64,000 nt of DNA from an uncultured Kordiimonas sp. Its GTDB lineage: Bacteria > Pseudomonadota > Alphaproteobacteria > Sphingomonadales > Kordiimonadaceae. The stretch is taken from positions 372,001 through 436,000 of the forward strand of contig CANMRM010000003.1 of assembly GCA_947500295.1 (NCBI GenBank), written 5' to 3'. Of the stretch, positions 44,152 through 53,567 are shown piece after piece. Below the pieces are notes generated by a model. It ran no database searches, was not told the DNA's origin, and saw only the letters and a list, made by a program, of their open reading frames with translations. A program made the translations under genes and the position numbers. The stretch's first letter is position 1, and every line of letters starts with the position of its first letter.

Positions 44152-44865
44152 CTAGATGGCGCGCTGATGCTCCAGGCCACCAGCCGGTGCAAGGATTTGA
44201 TTGAGTGCGCCGTATTTGATGACAGCCTGAGTACGGTTGGAAACATCCAGCACTTTGAAGATAGCGTGCATGTGGGCCTTTACCGTGCCTTCGGCGATGC
44301 CCAGCCTGGCGGCGATTTCCTTGTTCGGAAGGCCGTCGGCAGCCATGGCGAGGATTTGTTTTTGACGGAAAGACAGGCGGCCCAGGTCGACATAAGTATC
44401 TTCATTGCGGTGGCTTGGGCGCAAGCGGTCATGCATGAAGGCCCGAACGTCCGGTCGCGCCGGTACGTAACCGCCGCTTCCTGCGTGATCTGTCGGCAGG
44501 TTCATGGCGCGCCTGATTTTGCTCACCAGTTCAGTGACGCTGGCGCCGCGCTTGACGATGGTTGCGCCCTGCCAGATTGGTGACACTGTTGAGGTGTCGC
44601 TGACAATGACGATTGCGGCCTGGGGATACAGCCGACGGACGAGCTTCAGGCAGTTGCGGCCATCATGGCCATCGACACTTTTTTCAGCGGTCAAGCCACC
44701 TGGATGAACAACCACCAGATCCAATCTGTCGTGCTTGGCTGTGACCTCGATAAATTCGCTTTCACTGCCTGCGTTAATGACTTCGGAGAAGTTTGCCGAC
44801 ACTGACACAACTTCGTGCATCGACATCCGAAACAATTCTTCACCGTCAATTATCAGAGCTTTCAT
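44152..44865 (-). CDS. LuxR-type regulator with a pseudo-receiver domain
   Basis: A 237-residue NarL/FixJ-type protein. The receiver-like domain (1-115) keeps the acidic Asp7 and Lys105 but the phosphoacceptor position reads His54 in LVVVHPGG, so phosphorylation is not expected. The C-terminal HTH (about 165-220) is intact: LSFRQKQILAMAADGLPNKEIAARLGIAEGTVKAHM. ATG 44865 has GAGGAAGAT just upstream; the frame from 44940 adds an unrelated basic leader. It could work by dimerisation or ligand binding. Targets unknown. Confidence 0.87.
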   Translation of the reverse strand: MKALIIDGEELFRMSMHEVVSVSANFSEVINAGSESEFIEVTAKHDRLDLVVVHPGGLTAEKSVDGHDGRNCLKLVRRLYPQAAIVIVSDTSTVSPIWQGATIVKRGASVTELVSKIRRAMNLPTDHAGSGGYVPARPDVRAFMHDRLRPSHRNEDTYVDLGRLSFRQKQILAMAADGLPNKEIAARLGIAEGTVKAHMHAIFKVLDVSNRTQAVIKYGALNQILAPAGGLEHQRAI

Positions 44866-45241
44866 AATCTTCCTCGCTAACCGCCCCGGCGTTTTTTTGT
44901 GGCTCATTGACCTTTGTACAGGGCTAAACTTTTCATACATTTAGTGTAGCAAGAGTAAGCCGAAGGTCATTCTCTGCCGGGTGAGCTTGAGACGAATCGT
45001 TTGAACGATGCGACGAACAGCGGTTGTGGACGCTTCGAAACGTTAATCCGAAACAAGACGGGTTACAGAGCGCGCCGCGGATTTGAACAGGTCAGCCAAG
45101 TCGAATCATCACTCGTTTCGCCAATTGGCAGGCGCTGCTCGGCAAAAGGTTTGACTTCTGCACTGTGAGCGTCCATGGAAAAACCTGACAAGGGCGCCCA
45201 CTCCCGTATCCATAAAAAGGGCTGTGGCGCAGGGAAGAGAG
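44866..45241. other. Divergent intergenic region before the AST operon
   Basis: About 376 bases between the LuxR-type gene and the M20 gene. It has one clear dyad, ATCGTT-TG-AACGAT (44996-45009), and no credible gene. Both promoters should be here. Confidence 0.4.
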
Positions 45242-46510
45242 ATGGTTTTGACACCCAGAGAAGTTGCCGAAAGCGACATCGTCAAAGAACTGTTGAGCAA
45301 AATCGATGAGCAGCAGTCCTTAATGGTGGATACGGTCGTTGAGTGGTCGCATGTAAACAGCGGCAGCCGCAATCTTGACGGCTTGGCCGAAATGGAAAAG
45401 CTGGTTGTCGATGCTTTTTCATCGCTTGAGCCGCAAGTCGCCTATGTCGACTTGCCGGACGGAGAAGGGGTTACACCTGCGGGCGACGTTGAGGTGCAGA
45501 AAAACGGACGTTGTATCCGGATTTTCAAACGCCCGGACGCCAACCGCCGTGTTTTGATGACGGGCCACACCGATACAGTTTTTGCCGTCGATCACCCGTT
45601 CCAGCAAACCAAGTGGCTTGACGACAACACACTCAACGGCCCCGGTGTTGCTGACATGAAGGGCGGCATCATCGTCATGCTGAATGCCCTGAAAGCACTT
45701 GAAGCGTCGCCTTATGCCTCTTCCGTTGGTTGGGAGATTTTGTTGTCGCCGGACGAGGAAACCGGCTCCCTTGCTTCTGCGGCCGTGCTTGCCGATCGGG
45801 CGATTGCCGCCGACATCGGCATGACTTATGAGCCCGCGCTTGCCGACGGCACCCTGGCCGGCGCGCGCAAGGGCAGCGGCAACTTTGTGATGGTGGTTGA
45901 GGGAAAAGCAGCGCATGCGGGCCGCGAGTTTTTTGAAGGGCGCAACGCCGTTGTTCTGCTTTCTGAAATCATCGGTGCCCTGTCCAACCTGACGAATGGC
46001 CGCCCGGGTTTGACGGTTAACCCCGCCGTCGTCAGTGGCGGTGTGGCGCCAAATGTCGTGCCGGACAAGGCTCTGTGCCGGTTCAATGTCCGTCTTGAGG
46101 ACCCCTCCGACGCGCCGTGGTTTGAGGGTGAACTTGCCAAAATTGTTGAGCAGTATGGAGCTCGTGACGGGTTTCAGGTTCGGCTTCATGGTGGTATCAA
46201 CAGACCGCCGAAGGCGATCACGGAGGCGAATCAGTTGCTGATGGACGCCATTGCCGACTGTGGTGCCGAACTGGGGATAAATGTTGCTTATGTGCCGACA
46301 GGGGGGTGCTGCGAAGGCAACAACCTTGCAGCTGCCGGTTTGCCTAACGTTGACACGCTTGGCGTGCGCGGAGGTTTAATCCATTCGGCAGACGAATTTG
46401 TTCTGGTTGACAGTTTCGCTGAGCGCGCCAAACTGTCCGCCCTTATTTTGATGGCTTTTGCAGCCGGAGCACTCGACGACGTGTTGGCCGCAAAAACCAA
46501 CGAGGCCTGA
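45242..46510 (+). CDS. M20 family metallohydrolase in the AST operon
   Basis: A 422-residue zinc aminoacylase/carboxypeptidase-type enzyme. Ligands and catalytic residues: His109 and Asp111 in GHTDTV, Asp138 in VADMKGG, Glu172-Glu173 in PDEETGS. KAAHAGREFFEGRNAV and GGVAPNVVPD mark the lid domain. M20 members include ArgE, DapE and CPG2. Placed at the head of astA-astD-astB, where AstE is absent, it may remove succinate from succinylglutamate; this is inference. ATG 45242 follows GGAAGAG; a GTG at 45224 is an alternative. The gap to astA is 93 bp. Confidence 0.88.
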   Translation: MVLTPREVAESDIVKELLSKIDEQQSLMVDTVVEWSHVNSGSRNLDGLAEMEKLVVDAFSSLEPQVAYVDLPDGEGVTPAGDVEVQKNGRCIRIFKRPDANRRVLMTGHTDTVFAVDHPFQQTKWLDDNTLNGPGVADMKGGIIVMLNALKALEASPYASSVGWEILLSPDEETGSLASAAVLADRAIAADIGMTYEPALADGTLAGARKGSGNFVMVVEGKAAHAGREFFEGRNAVVLLSEIIGALSNLTNGRPGLTVNPAVVSGGVAPNVVPDKALCRFNVRLEDPSDAPWFEGELAKIVEQYGARDGFQVRLHGGINRPPKAITEANQLLMDAIADCGAELGINVAYVPTGGCCEGNNLAAAGLPNVDTLGVRGGLIHSADEFVLVDSFAERAKLSALILMAFAAGALDDVLAAKTNEA

Positions 46511-46603
46511 TACGCCCAGTATCACGCCTGACCTCAGGCTTGGCGACAAGCCGAAGGCGACCGGGGCCCTTCAGTTGCCCGGACCAAAAAGAAGGAAAAT
46601 CCC

Positions 46604-47677
46604 ATGTTTGTAGTGCGACCTGCACGATTGGATGATCTTGAGGGCCTCGTCAGGCTTGCGCGTGTCAAGGCGCCGGGTATGACGACATTCCCCAGCAATG
46701 AAGACCAATTGAAAGAGAGGCTTGAGCTGTCCGAGGCGGCCTTCTCCGGCCCTGCTGACCTCGGCCAAAAAAGCAACTATCTGCTAGTGCTCGAGGAGAT
46801 TGAAACCGGAAAAATTGTTGGCACCAGCGCGCTGATAGTCGGCATCGGTCTTGATAAGCCGTTTTACAGTTACCGGATCATTCACCACACCCAGACGAGC
46901 AAAGAGCCACCCATTCGGATTGATACTGAATTGTTGCAGCTTTCAAACGACTATGTGGGAGCGACCGAAGTCGCGACACTATTCCTTGATCCGGAATACA
47001 GGACTGATGACTTCCGGCCTGCCAAGCTCGGGAAATTGCTTGCAAAAGCGCGCTATCTGTTGATGGCAGCGCACCGCAGCCGCTTCCCTGACCTTGTTGT
47101 CGCTGAAATCAGGGGATGGGTTGATGAAAAAGGAAATTCGCCATTCTGGGATGCCATAGGCAGGCACTTTTTCAACCTTGATTTCTATGAAGCGGACGAC
47201 ATCAACGGGCAGGGCAACAGCCAGTTTATCTCCGACCTGATGCCCACTTTTCCTATTTACCGGGCCATCCTGCCTCAGGCGGCACAGGACGTGATTGGCC
47301 GGCCACATGACGGCGCCGTGCCGGCCGCCAAACTGCTTGAGAGGGAAGGGTTCCATTTCTCGGGCGCGGTCGATATTTTTGATGCCGGACCGCTTCTGGA
47401 TGCCCGCGTCGATATGATCGCAACTGTGCGCAACAGCCTGCAAGGAACGCTTGCAGGTAGCGTAGAAGGTGGGCATGCAGACCACCATCATCTGGCAGCC
47501 AATGTGTCACTGGATAACTTCCGCGTTGTTGCCACCAGTGTTGTTGAAGGCACCAGTGGCCTCTGGCTACCGGAAAGTGCTGCCAACGCACTTGAGGTCG
47601 GTGAAGGCGACGCCGTGCGCTATGTTTCGCTCGAAATAGATGCCAAAGGCCCAACCCCATTGGAGGGAATGCGATGA
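46604..47677 (+). CDS. astA: Arginine N-succinyltransferase
   Basis: A 357-residue GNAT-like enzyme transferring succinyl from succinyl-CoA to arginine, first step of the AST pathway. The N-terminus FVVRPARLDDLEGLVRLA, GVGIGLDKPFYSYRI-like GIGLDKPFYSYRI, TEVATLFLDPEYR and HFFNLDFYEADD are AstA signatures. ATG follows AAGGAAAA. The last four bases overlap the astD start (ATGA), showing coupling. Confidence 0.95.
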   Translation: MFVVRPARLDDLEGLVRLARVKAPGMTTFPSNEDQLKERLELSEAAFSGPADLGQKSNYLLVLEEIETGKIVGTSALIVGIGLDKPFYSYRIIHHTQTSKEPPIRIDTELLQLSNDYVGATEVATLFLDPEYRTDDFRPAKLGKLLAKARYLLMAAHRSRFPDLVVAEIRGWVDEKGNSPFWDAIGRHFFNLDFYEADDINGQGNSQFISDLMPTFPIYRAILPQAAQDVIGRPHDGAVPAAKLLEREGFHFSGAVDIFDAGPLLDARVDMIATVRNSLQGTLAGSVEGGHADHHHLAANVSLDNFRVVATSVVEGTSGLWLPESAANALEVGEGDAVRYVSLEIDAKGPTPLEGMR

Positions 47678-49152
47678 CCGGACATATGGGAGACGCATGG
47701 CGTCAGGGCCACGGCGAGCGTTTTACTTCATTAAACCCCGCCAATGGAAACATCGTTTGGGAAGGCAACAGCGCAACAGCTGCTGATGTCGAAGCGGCTG
47801 TGGCCGCAGCGCGGGAGGCTTTCGCAACATGGTCTCTGACCTCGCTTGAGGACCGTGTGGCGCTCGCCCGGCGCTATGCGGAGCTGGTGAATGTGCACAA
47901 GCAGGAGCTTGCAGCATTGATCAGTGAGGAAGCTGGCAAGGTCATGTGGGATGCGCTCGGTGAGGCAACGGCAATTGCCAACAAGGTCGAAATTTCCCTC
48001 AAGGCCTATGAAGAACGCACCGGCAGCCGGGAAGCGGTTAACGGTGCTATCAGGTCCAGGCTCTCGCATCGCCCACACGGTGTGATGGCGGTGTTTGGGC
48101 CCTATAACTTCCCTGGCCATCTGCCAAACGGGCATATCGTTCCAGCGCTGCTGGCTGGCAACACCATCGTTTTCAAACCAAGCGAGCTAACGCCTGCTGT
48201 TGCGGAAAAGATGCTGCGTATCTGGGAAGAAGCAGGTCTGCCCAAAGGCGTGCTTAACCTTGTGCAGGGCGGTCGGGATACAGGTGCTGCGCTCGCCGCG
48301 AGCCATGGTATTGACGGACTGCTGTTCACCGGCAGTGCAAACACCGGCCTTGCGATTGCCCGCCAGCTTCTAGATCGGCCGAATGTGATTCAGGCGCTGG
48401 AAATGGGCGGCAACAACCCGCTGATCGTGCATGAAGTGGAAGACCTTCAGGCTGCCGCTGTTATGACGATCCTGTCGGCTTTTGTCAGCTCCGGCCAGCG
48501 TTGCACCTGCGCTCGCCGCCTGATTGTGCCTCACGGTGGGGACGGAGATGCATTTGTGGATACTTTGGCCCAGACGATGGACAGGATTGAAGTCGGTGCC
48601 GGGGACAGTGAGCCCGAACCTTTCATGGGTCCGTTGATTAGCGCGGCAGCCGCCGACAATGTGCTTAAGGCGCAGGAAATGCTTGAAGCATCCGGGGGCA
48701 AAATAATCAGGCGCAGCGAGCGGCTTTCGCTCGGCGATGCCTTTGTGTCGCCTGGGTTAATCGACGTGACGGATGTGCCTGACCGCCCGGACGAGGAAGT
48801 CTTCGGGCCGATGCTGCAGCTTATTCGTGTTGCCGATCTGGATGCCGCTATCGCGGAAGCCAATAACACCAAATACGGGTTGGCGTCCGGATTGATTTCT
48901 GACAATCGCGAAAACTACGACTATTTCTTCCCGCGGTCCCGCGCAGGCATCGTCAACTGGAACCAGCAACTCACTGGCGCGGCCTCAACGGCACCGTTTG
49001 GCGGTATTGGCTGGTCCGGCAACCACAGGCCAAGCGCCTATTATGCAGCAGACTATTGCGCCTATGCCGTCGCGACCATGGAGCAGGCAGAGGGCAAGGT
49101 GACCGTTGCAGCGCTGCCCAAGGGACTGAGCATTCAAGGAGACGACACATGA
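47674..49152 (+). CDS. astD: N-succinylglutamate 5-semialdehyde dehydrogenase
   Basis: A 492-residue ALDH oxidising succinylglutamate semialdehyde to succinylglutamate, the fourth AST step. AVFGPYNFPGHLPNGHIVPALLAGN and FKPSELTPAVAE are AstD-like; general base Glu in LEMGGNNPLIV; nucleophile Cys in SSGQRCTCARR. Overlaps astA by four bases and astB by four bases. Confidence 0.96.
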   Translation: MTGHMGDAWRQGHGERFTSLNPANGNIVWEGNSATAADVEAAVAAAREAFATWSLTSLEDRVALARRYAELVNVHKQELAALISEEAGKVMWDALGEATAIANKVEISLKAYEERTGSREAVNGAIRSRLSHRPHGVMAVFGPYNFPGHLPNGHIVPALLAGNTIVFKPSELTPAVAEKMLRIWEEAGLPKGVLNLVQGGRDTGAALAASHGIDGLLFTGSANTGLAIARQLLDRPNVIQALEMGGNNPLIVHEVEDLQAAAVMTILSAFVSSGQRCTCARRLIVPHGGDGDAFVDTLAQTMDRIEVGAGDSEPEPFMGPLISAAAADNVLKAQEMLEASGGKIIRRSERLSLGDAFVSPGLIDVTDVPDRPDEEVFGPMLQLIRVADLDAAIAEANNTKYGLASGLISDNRENYDYFFPRSRAGIVNWNQQLTGAASTAPFGGIGWSGNHRPSAYYAADYCAYAVATMEQAEGKVTVAALPKGLSIQGDDT

Positions 49153-50483
49153 GTTGGCGTGAAATCAATTTTGACGGCATCGTTGGTCCAACCCACAATT
49201 ATGCCGGTCTGTCATATGGCAACGTTGCGTCTGCAAAAAATGAAGGCCAGATAGCAAACCCCCGCGAGGGTGTGCTGCAAGGCCTGGAGAAAGCGCAACA
49301 TCTGCGCCGGCTTGGTATGACACAGGGGGTATTGCCTCCTCACGACCGTCCTCACCTGCGGACGCTGCGGTCGCTTGGTTTTACAGGCAGTGATACCGAA
49401 ATCCTGACCTCGGCCTGGACGTCAAGCCCCGCATTAGTGCGTAACCTGATGTCGTCTGCAACTATGTGGACCGCAAACGCCGGGACCGTTTCTCCCTCAC
49501 CGGATACGGCCGACGGCCGTACGCACTTCACGCCCGCCAATCTCGCGGCAATGTATCATCGGTCTATTGAGCATGAAACGACCGGCAAAGTCCTGAAGGC
49601 CTATTTCCCGGAAGGCGACCATTTTGCGCACCACCCGGCATTGCCTGGTGGCACTCATATGGGCGACGAAGGGGCTGCAAATCACAATCGTTTTTGCACG
49701 GATTACGGCGCTGAAGGAGTGGCGCTATATGTTTATGGGCGCAGCGCCTTTGATGGAGCAAAAGACCTGACGTACCCCGGGCGACAAACCCTGGAGGCCA
49801 GTGAAGCCATCGCGCGACAGCATGGCCTGAAAAAGGACCGGGCGGTATTTGTTCGCCAAAATCCCGGCGCTATTAATGCCGGGGCGTTCCACAATGATGT
49901 TGTTGCCGTGTCGAACAGGAACGTCTTTTTCTATCATGAAGAGGCATTTGAAAACCCGGCTGAGGTTCAGAGCATGTTGCGTGCGGCAGCACCCGAGATA
50001 GACTTCGAGTTCGTTGAAGTCCCGTCCGCCAAGGTGCCACTCTGTGATGCCGTAACGTCATACCTTTTCAACAGTCAGTTGCTGTCGGTCCCCGGGGAAG
50101 ACAAGATGCGCCTTATCTTGCCGGTTGAAGTCGAGGAGACGGCCAGTACACACGCCTATGTCAAAGAAATGCTCGGCTCGAACGGTCCGATAGGGGCGGC
50201 GGATTTCCTCGATGTGCGTCAAAGCATGCGCAATGGTGGCGGTCCGGCTTGCCTGAGGTTCCGTGTGGCACTGTCAGACCAGCAGATGGCTGCGATGGGA
50301 GCCAATGCAGTGCTCGATGACGCTCTTGTTGACCGTCTCAAAGACTGGGCCGGCCGCCATTATCGTGACCGGGTGGAAGCCAAGGACCTGGGTGACCCCC
50401 AACTGATGGAAGAGTGTTTCGCGGCTCTGGATGAGTTGACGCAAATCCTGGCGCTCGGCAGCGTCTACGATTTCCAACAGTAA
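49149..50483 (+). CDS. astB: N-succinylarginine dihydrolase
   Basis: A 444-residue guanidine-modifying enzyme of the amidinotransferase fold, hydrolysing succinylarginine to succinylornithine, CO2 and ammonia, the second AST step. NFDGIVGPTHNYAGLSYGN is the N-terminal AstB signature, GAFHNDVVAVSN holds the catalytic His, and the nucleophilic Cys is in NGGGPACLRFRV. Start ATG 49149 overlaps the astD stop. astC and astE are not in the window. Confidence 0.96.
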   Translation: MSWREINFDGIVGPTHNYAGLSYGNVASAKNEGQIANPREGVLQGLEKAQHLRRLGMTQGVLPPHDRPHLRTLRSLGFTGSDTEILTSAWTSSPALVRNLMSSATMWTANAGTVSPSPDTADGRTHFTPANLAAMYHRSIEHETTGKVLKAYFPEGDHFAHHPALPGGTHMGDEGAANHNRFCTDYGAEGVALYVYGRSAFDGAKDLTYPGRQTLEASEAIARQHGLKKDRAVFVRQNPGAINAGAFHNDVVAVSNRNVFFYHEEAFENPAEVQSMLRAAAPEIDFEFVEVPSAKVPLCDAVTSYLFNSQLLSVPGEDKMRLILPVEVEETASTHAYVKEMLGSNGPIGAADFLDVRQSMRNGGGPACLRFRVALSDQQMAAMGANAVLDDALVDRLKDWAGRHYRDRVEAKDLGDPQLMEECFAALDELTQILALGSVYDFQQ

Positions 50484-50523
50484 CAATTGCGGCGGCGTTC
50501 GGTTGCCGGATGCCGCCGGCGTC

Positions 50524-51108
50524 TTAGCTTTCGGGGGGAATACCTGCGCCTATATCGATAAACACTTGCTCGTGCTGCTCAACGTACACGCGGTCATTTA
50601 TGGTCAGTTGATCCCCCAGTTTGTGGGAGGTTTTGATCACGCCGGTTCCCACAAAAAATTCCACTTCACCGCTATCACCAAGCAACGGTAACTGCATGGT
50701 TCGATAGACAAACGGCCGTTCTTTCAAGCTGGCACCCCAACGTGTCAGGGCTCCGGCACATGGTAGCGCTTTCAGGAGGCGGTAATATTCAATTTGCTGT
50801 GCGTGGTTCTCTGCCGGAACCAGGTCAAATATATTCTGGCCCGTGATGTCAGCACCCAGGATTTTCACCAGCTTGCTGCCGGAAGCAAGGATAATCAATT
50901 CATCCGGCTTGCTGAATTTGCTCATGAAGGTTTCATCAAGGTAGGGTGCAATTTCATGGAGTCGGAAATCGCTGCGATAGGGGACAATCTTGCTGTTGCG
51001 GCGCGGCAGTTCATGCCAATAACGCGCAACAGATTCGCTCGCTTCGCTATAGCGAAGCGCCTGAAAAAACGCCCCTGACCAACTGTATGTTGGCATAACT
51101 TTCAACAC
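50524..51108 (-). CDS. PAS_5-type sensory domain protein
   Basis: A 194-residue soluble protein distantly like the one at 4749: RYSEASESVARYWHELPRRNSKIVPYRSDFRLHEIAPYLDETFM, then the PAS-like core LIILASGSKLVKILGADITGQNIFDLVPAENH and a closing strand VEFFVGTGVIK. It has no output domain. ITGQN(I/M)xD is shared with the gene at 51179 (VTGQNMLD), so the two are tandem paralogues. Function unknown. Confidence 0.75.
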   Translation of the reverse strand: MLKVMPTYSWSGAFFQALRYSEASESVARYWHELPRRNSKIVPYRSDFRLHEIAPYLDETFMSKFSKPDELIILASGSKLVKILGADITGQNIFDLVPAENHAQQIEYYRLLKALPCAGALTRWGASLKERPFVYRTMQLPLLGDSGEVEFFVGTGVIKTSHKLGDQLTINDRVYVEQHEQVFIDIGAGIPPES

Positions 51109-51178
51109 CCATAAAAACCGAACTACAACGATAACGCGAAATAGTTAAAAAAGAAAGACCAGCGAAGAGATTGATTTT

Positions 51179-51739
51179 TCAGACGATTTTCTGATCGATT
51201 GGTGCTTTTTGTACGTTAAGGTTGGTGAACCACACGTTAAGGCTGATTCCGGCTTTTTTGCTTTTGTCACGAAAGTCCTGCTGGTCCTTCTTCATCGATT
51301 CTGCACGCGTAATGCCGACAAAATATTTCACATTGCCTTTGTCGCACATCAACGGAAGCTGCAGCCCTTTTGCGACACTCGGCAGTATTGTTTTTGACAA
51401 GGCGTGTTCTGTTACGCCTGCGAAGCATCCGGTCCGCATTTTGACATAGAACTCACGCATTGCAGATCGATGTTCGGGCAGGCAGACATCCAGCATGTTT
51501 TGCCCCGTAACATCCACCTGCGTTACTTCGCTTGTGCGTGAGCCCGCCACTCGAATAATCTGATGATCATCGTCAACGCTTTCTACCAGGAAAACATCCG
51601 GCAGGGTTTTGCCCATGCGCATTGGCGAGAAGTCTTTTTTTAGTGGGCACAGCTGCCCGGGAACACGTAGATCAAGCCAGTGATCCACAAGTGCCGATGC
51701 GCTCGTACAAAAACGCAGTTCATCATAGGGTTGGTTCAT
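51179..51739 (-). CDS. PAS_5-type sensory domain protein
   Basis: A 186-residue soluble protein, same family: FCTSASALVDHWLDLRVPGQLCPLKKDFSPMRMGKTLPDVFL, PAS core IIRVAGSRTSEVTQVDVTGQNMLDVCLPEHR, and VKYFVGITRAES. The C-terminal 30 residues are polar (KKDQQDFRDKSKK). It lies 70 bp upstream of its paralogue on the same strand and is divergent from msrP across 217 bp. Confidence 0.75.
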   Translation of the reverse strand: MNQPYDELRFCTSASALVDHWLDLRVPGQLCPLKKDFSPMRMGKTLPDVFLVESVDDDHQIIRVAGSRTSEVTQVDVTGQNMLDVCLPEHRSAMREFYVKMRTGCFAGVTEHALSKTILPSVAKGLQLPLMCDKGNVKYFVGITRAESMKKDQQDFRDKSKKAGISLNVWFTNLNVQKAPIDQKIV

Positions 51740-51956
51740 TCCTCAAAGCCTAAACTCAAAACAAAAACTCAATACAAAGGCCGGCGGCTGCACCTACTGA
51801 AACAGGAGAGACCCCATCTAAGCAGACAACTCTTGCAACCAACTGGCCGAAAGGCTTGTAGGCTGCGTGTTAACCATATTTCACGGAAAAGACAACAGCT
51901 TCGTGATTGGACGTTATCGGGGGGATTGCTTATCTAGGCTCTGAAAGGATTTTGGC

Positions 51957-52904
51957 ATGTTGATCAAGCACAAAAAAGGCTGGCAAGAGACAGAAAATTC
52001 CGTAACGGATGAAAGTGTTTATATAAACCGGCGTACGGTGATGGCCGGTGCGGCGGCGCTCGGTGCTGCTGCTGTTGTGCCGTCGGCGTTGGCTCAGCGC
52101 GACAGGGTATTGGCGCCCCTTGCAGCCCGACCTACAGGCTATAATTCGAACGAATCACTTACGCCGGAAGCGGCGGTCACCCAGTACAACAACTATTATG
52201 AGTTTGGTACAGGCAAGGGCGACCCGTTTCAAAATGCCTGGCAGCTTCAGCCCAAGCCATGGTCGATTGTTGTCGACGGGCTTGTGGATAAAGCAGGCAC
52301 ATATGCTCTTGAAGACCTGATTGATTTCAATGCTCTTGAAGACAGGATTTATCGCCTGCGCTGCGTCGAGGCCTGGTCGATGGTTGTCCCCTGGATCGGC
52401 GTGTCGCTCGCGTCAGTTCTGAAAAAAATTGAGCCGCAATCCGGCGCCAAATATGTTCGCTTCGAGACACTTGCGGACAGAGCACAGATGCCGGGTCTCC
52501 GCTGGCCGGTACTGGACTGGCCCTACACCGAGGGACTGCGGCTTGATGAAGCCATGAACGACCTGACGTTGCTTGCGGTTGGACTTTACGGCAAGGAAAT
52601 TCCCAACCAGAACGGTGCTCCTGTCAGGCTGGTGGTGCCTTGGAAATATGGCTTCAAATCGATCAAATCGATTGTGCGGATTACCTTGACAGATACACAG
52701 CCGGACACCAGCTGGAATATCTCGGCTCCCCGGGAATATGGCTTCTATTCCAATGTAAACCCGGACGTTGATCATCCGCGCTGGAGCCAGAAACGGGAGC
52801 GGCGTATCGGTGAATTTGGCCGTCGCGAAACATTGAAATTCAATGGTTACGGCGAAATGGTGGCGGATCTTTATGCAGGTATGGACCTGAGAGCCAACTA
52901 CTAG
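51957..52904 (+). CDS. msrP: Protein-methionine-sulfoxide reductase, molybdoenzyme subunit
   Basis: A 315-residue periplasmic Mo-molybdopterin enzyme that repairs oxidised methionines in envelope proteins with electrons from MsrQ. A Tat-type signal has Arg25-Arg26 in NRRTVMAG followed by an Ala-rich hydrophobic stretch. The Mo-ligand Cys136 is in [30 protein letters not shown] and [15 protein letters not shown] are MsrP/YedY family motifs. ATG 51957 follows AAAGGA. msrQ follows after 21 bp. Confidence 0.95.
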   Translation: MLIKHKKGWQETENSVTDESVYINRRTVMAGAAALGAAAVVPSALAQRDRVLAPLAARPTGYNSNESLTPEAAVTQYNNYYEFGTGKGDPFQNAWQLQPKPWSIVVDGLVDKAGTYALEDLIDFNALEDRIYRLRCVEAWSMVVPWIGVSLASVLKKIEPQSGAKYVRFETLADRAQMPGLRWPVLDWPYTEGLRLDEAMNDLTLLAVGLYGKEIPNQNGAPVRLVVPWKYGFKSIKSIVRITLTDTQPDTSWNISAPREYGFYSNVNPDVDHPRWSQKRERRIGEFGRRETLKFNGYGEMVADLYAGMDLRANY

Positions 52905-52925
52905 GTTGGTCAGGCAACAAGATCA

Positions 52926-53567
52926 ATGAGCCCGTTAGTCCCAACAACCAACCAATTGCGCCGTGTCGGCAAGCCAATTGTATTTTTGGCTATGCTGGTG
53001 CCTGCTGTTTGGCTTGTGTGGAATTGGTGGCTTGCCTTTCAATATCAGCCAAACGGCTTGGGGTTTAACCCGCAGGAAGCTTCAAACCGTTTTACCGGGG
53101 ACTGGGCGCTGAGGTTCCTGCTGCTGTCACTCGCGGTTACACCGTTTTCAACTCTTGTTGGTTCTGCCAAACCCGTTCTGTTCAGACGCATGATCGGCCT
53201 GTACGCCTTCTTTTATGTGTGCCTGCACATCACGAGTTATGTCTGGCTTGATATGCTGTTTGACTGGATGGAGCTCTGGGCAGATGTGATGAAGCGTATA
53301 TATATCACCATAGGGTTTGCCGCCTTTCTGCTGTTGGTGCCGGTTGCGGTTACCAGTACCAAGGGCTGGGTCAAAAGACTGGGTGCCCGGCGCTGGCAGC
53401 GGCTCCACAAGGCGGTCTATGTGATTGGCCTGCTTGCGGTTGTTCACTTCATCATGATGCGCAAGGGCTTCCAGATTGAGCCTCTCGTTTACGCCTCTAT
53501 CCTGGCTGTGTTGCTGGCATTCCGTTGGCGCAAGCTTATGCCAGCCCGCTGGCTGGCGCGGGCTTAA
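52926..53567 (+). CDS. msrQ: Protein-methionine-sulfoxide reductase haem-binding membrane subunit
   Basis: A 213-residue inner-membrane protein with about six helices of the ferric-reductase-like fold, passing quinone electrons to MsrP. Haem-ligand histidines are likely in YVCLHITSYVWLD, RWQRLHKAVYV and VVHFIMM; TGDWALRFLLLSLAVTPFSTL is a family motif. The last four bases overlap the convergent MaoC gene. Confidence 0.94.
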   Translation: MSPLVPTTNQLRRVGKPIVFLAMLVPAVWLVWNWWLAFQYQPNGLGFNPQEASNRFTGDWALRFLLLSLAVTPFSTLVGSAKPVLFRRMIGLYAFFYVCLHITSYVWLDMLFDWMELWADVMKRIYITIGFAAFLLLVPVAVTSTKGWVKRLGARRWQRLHKAVYVIGLLAVVHFIMMRKGFQIEPLVYASILAVLLAFRWRKLMPARWLARA

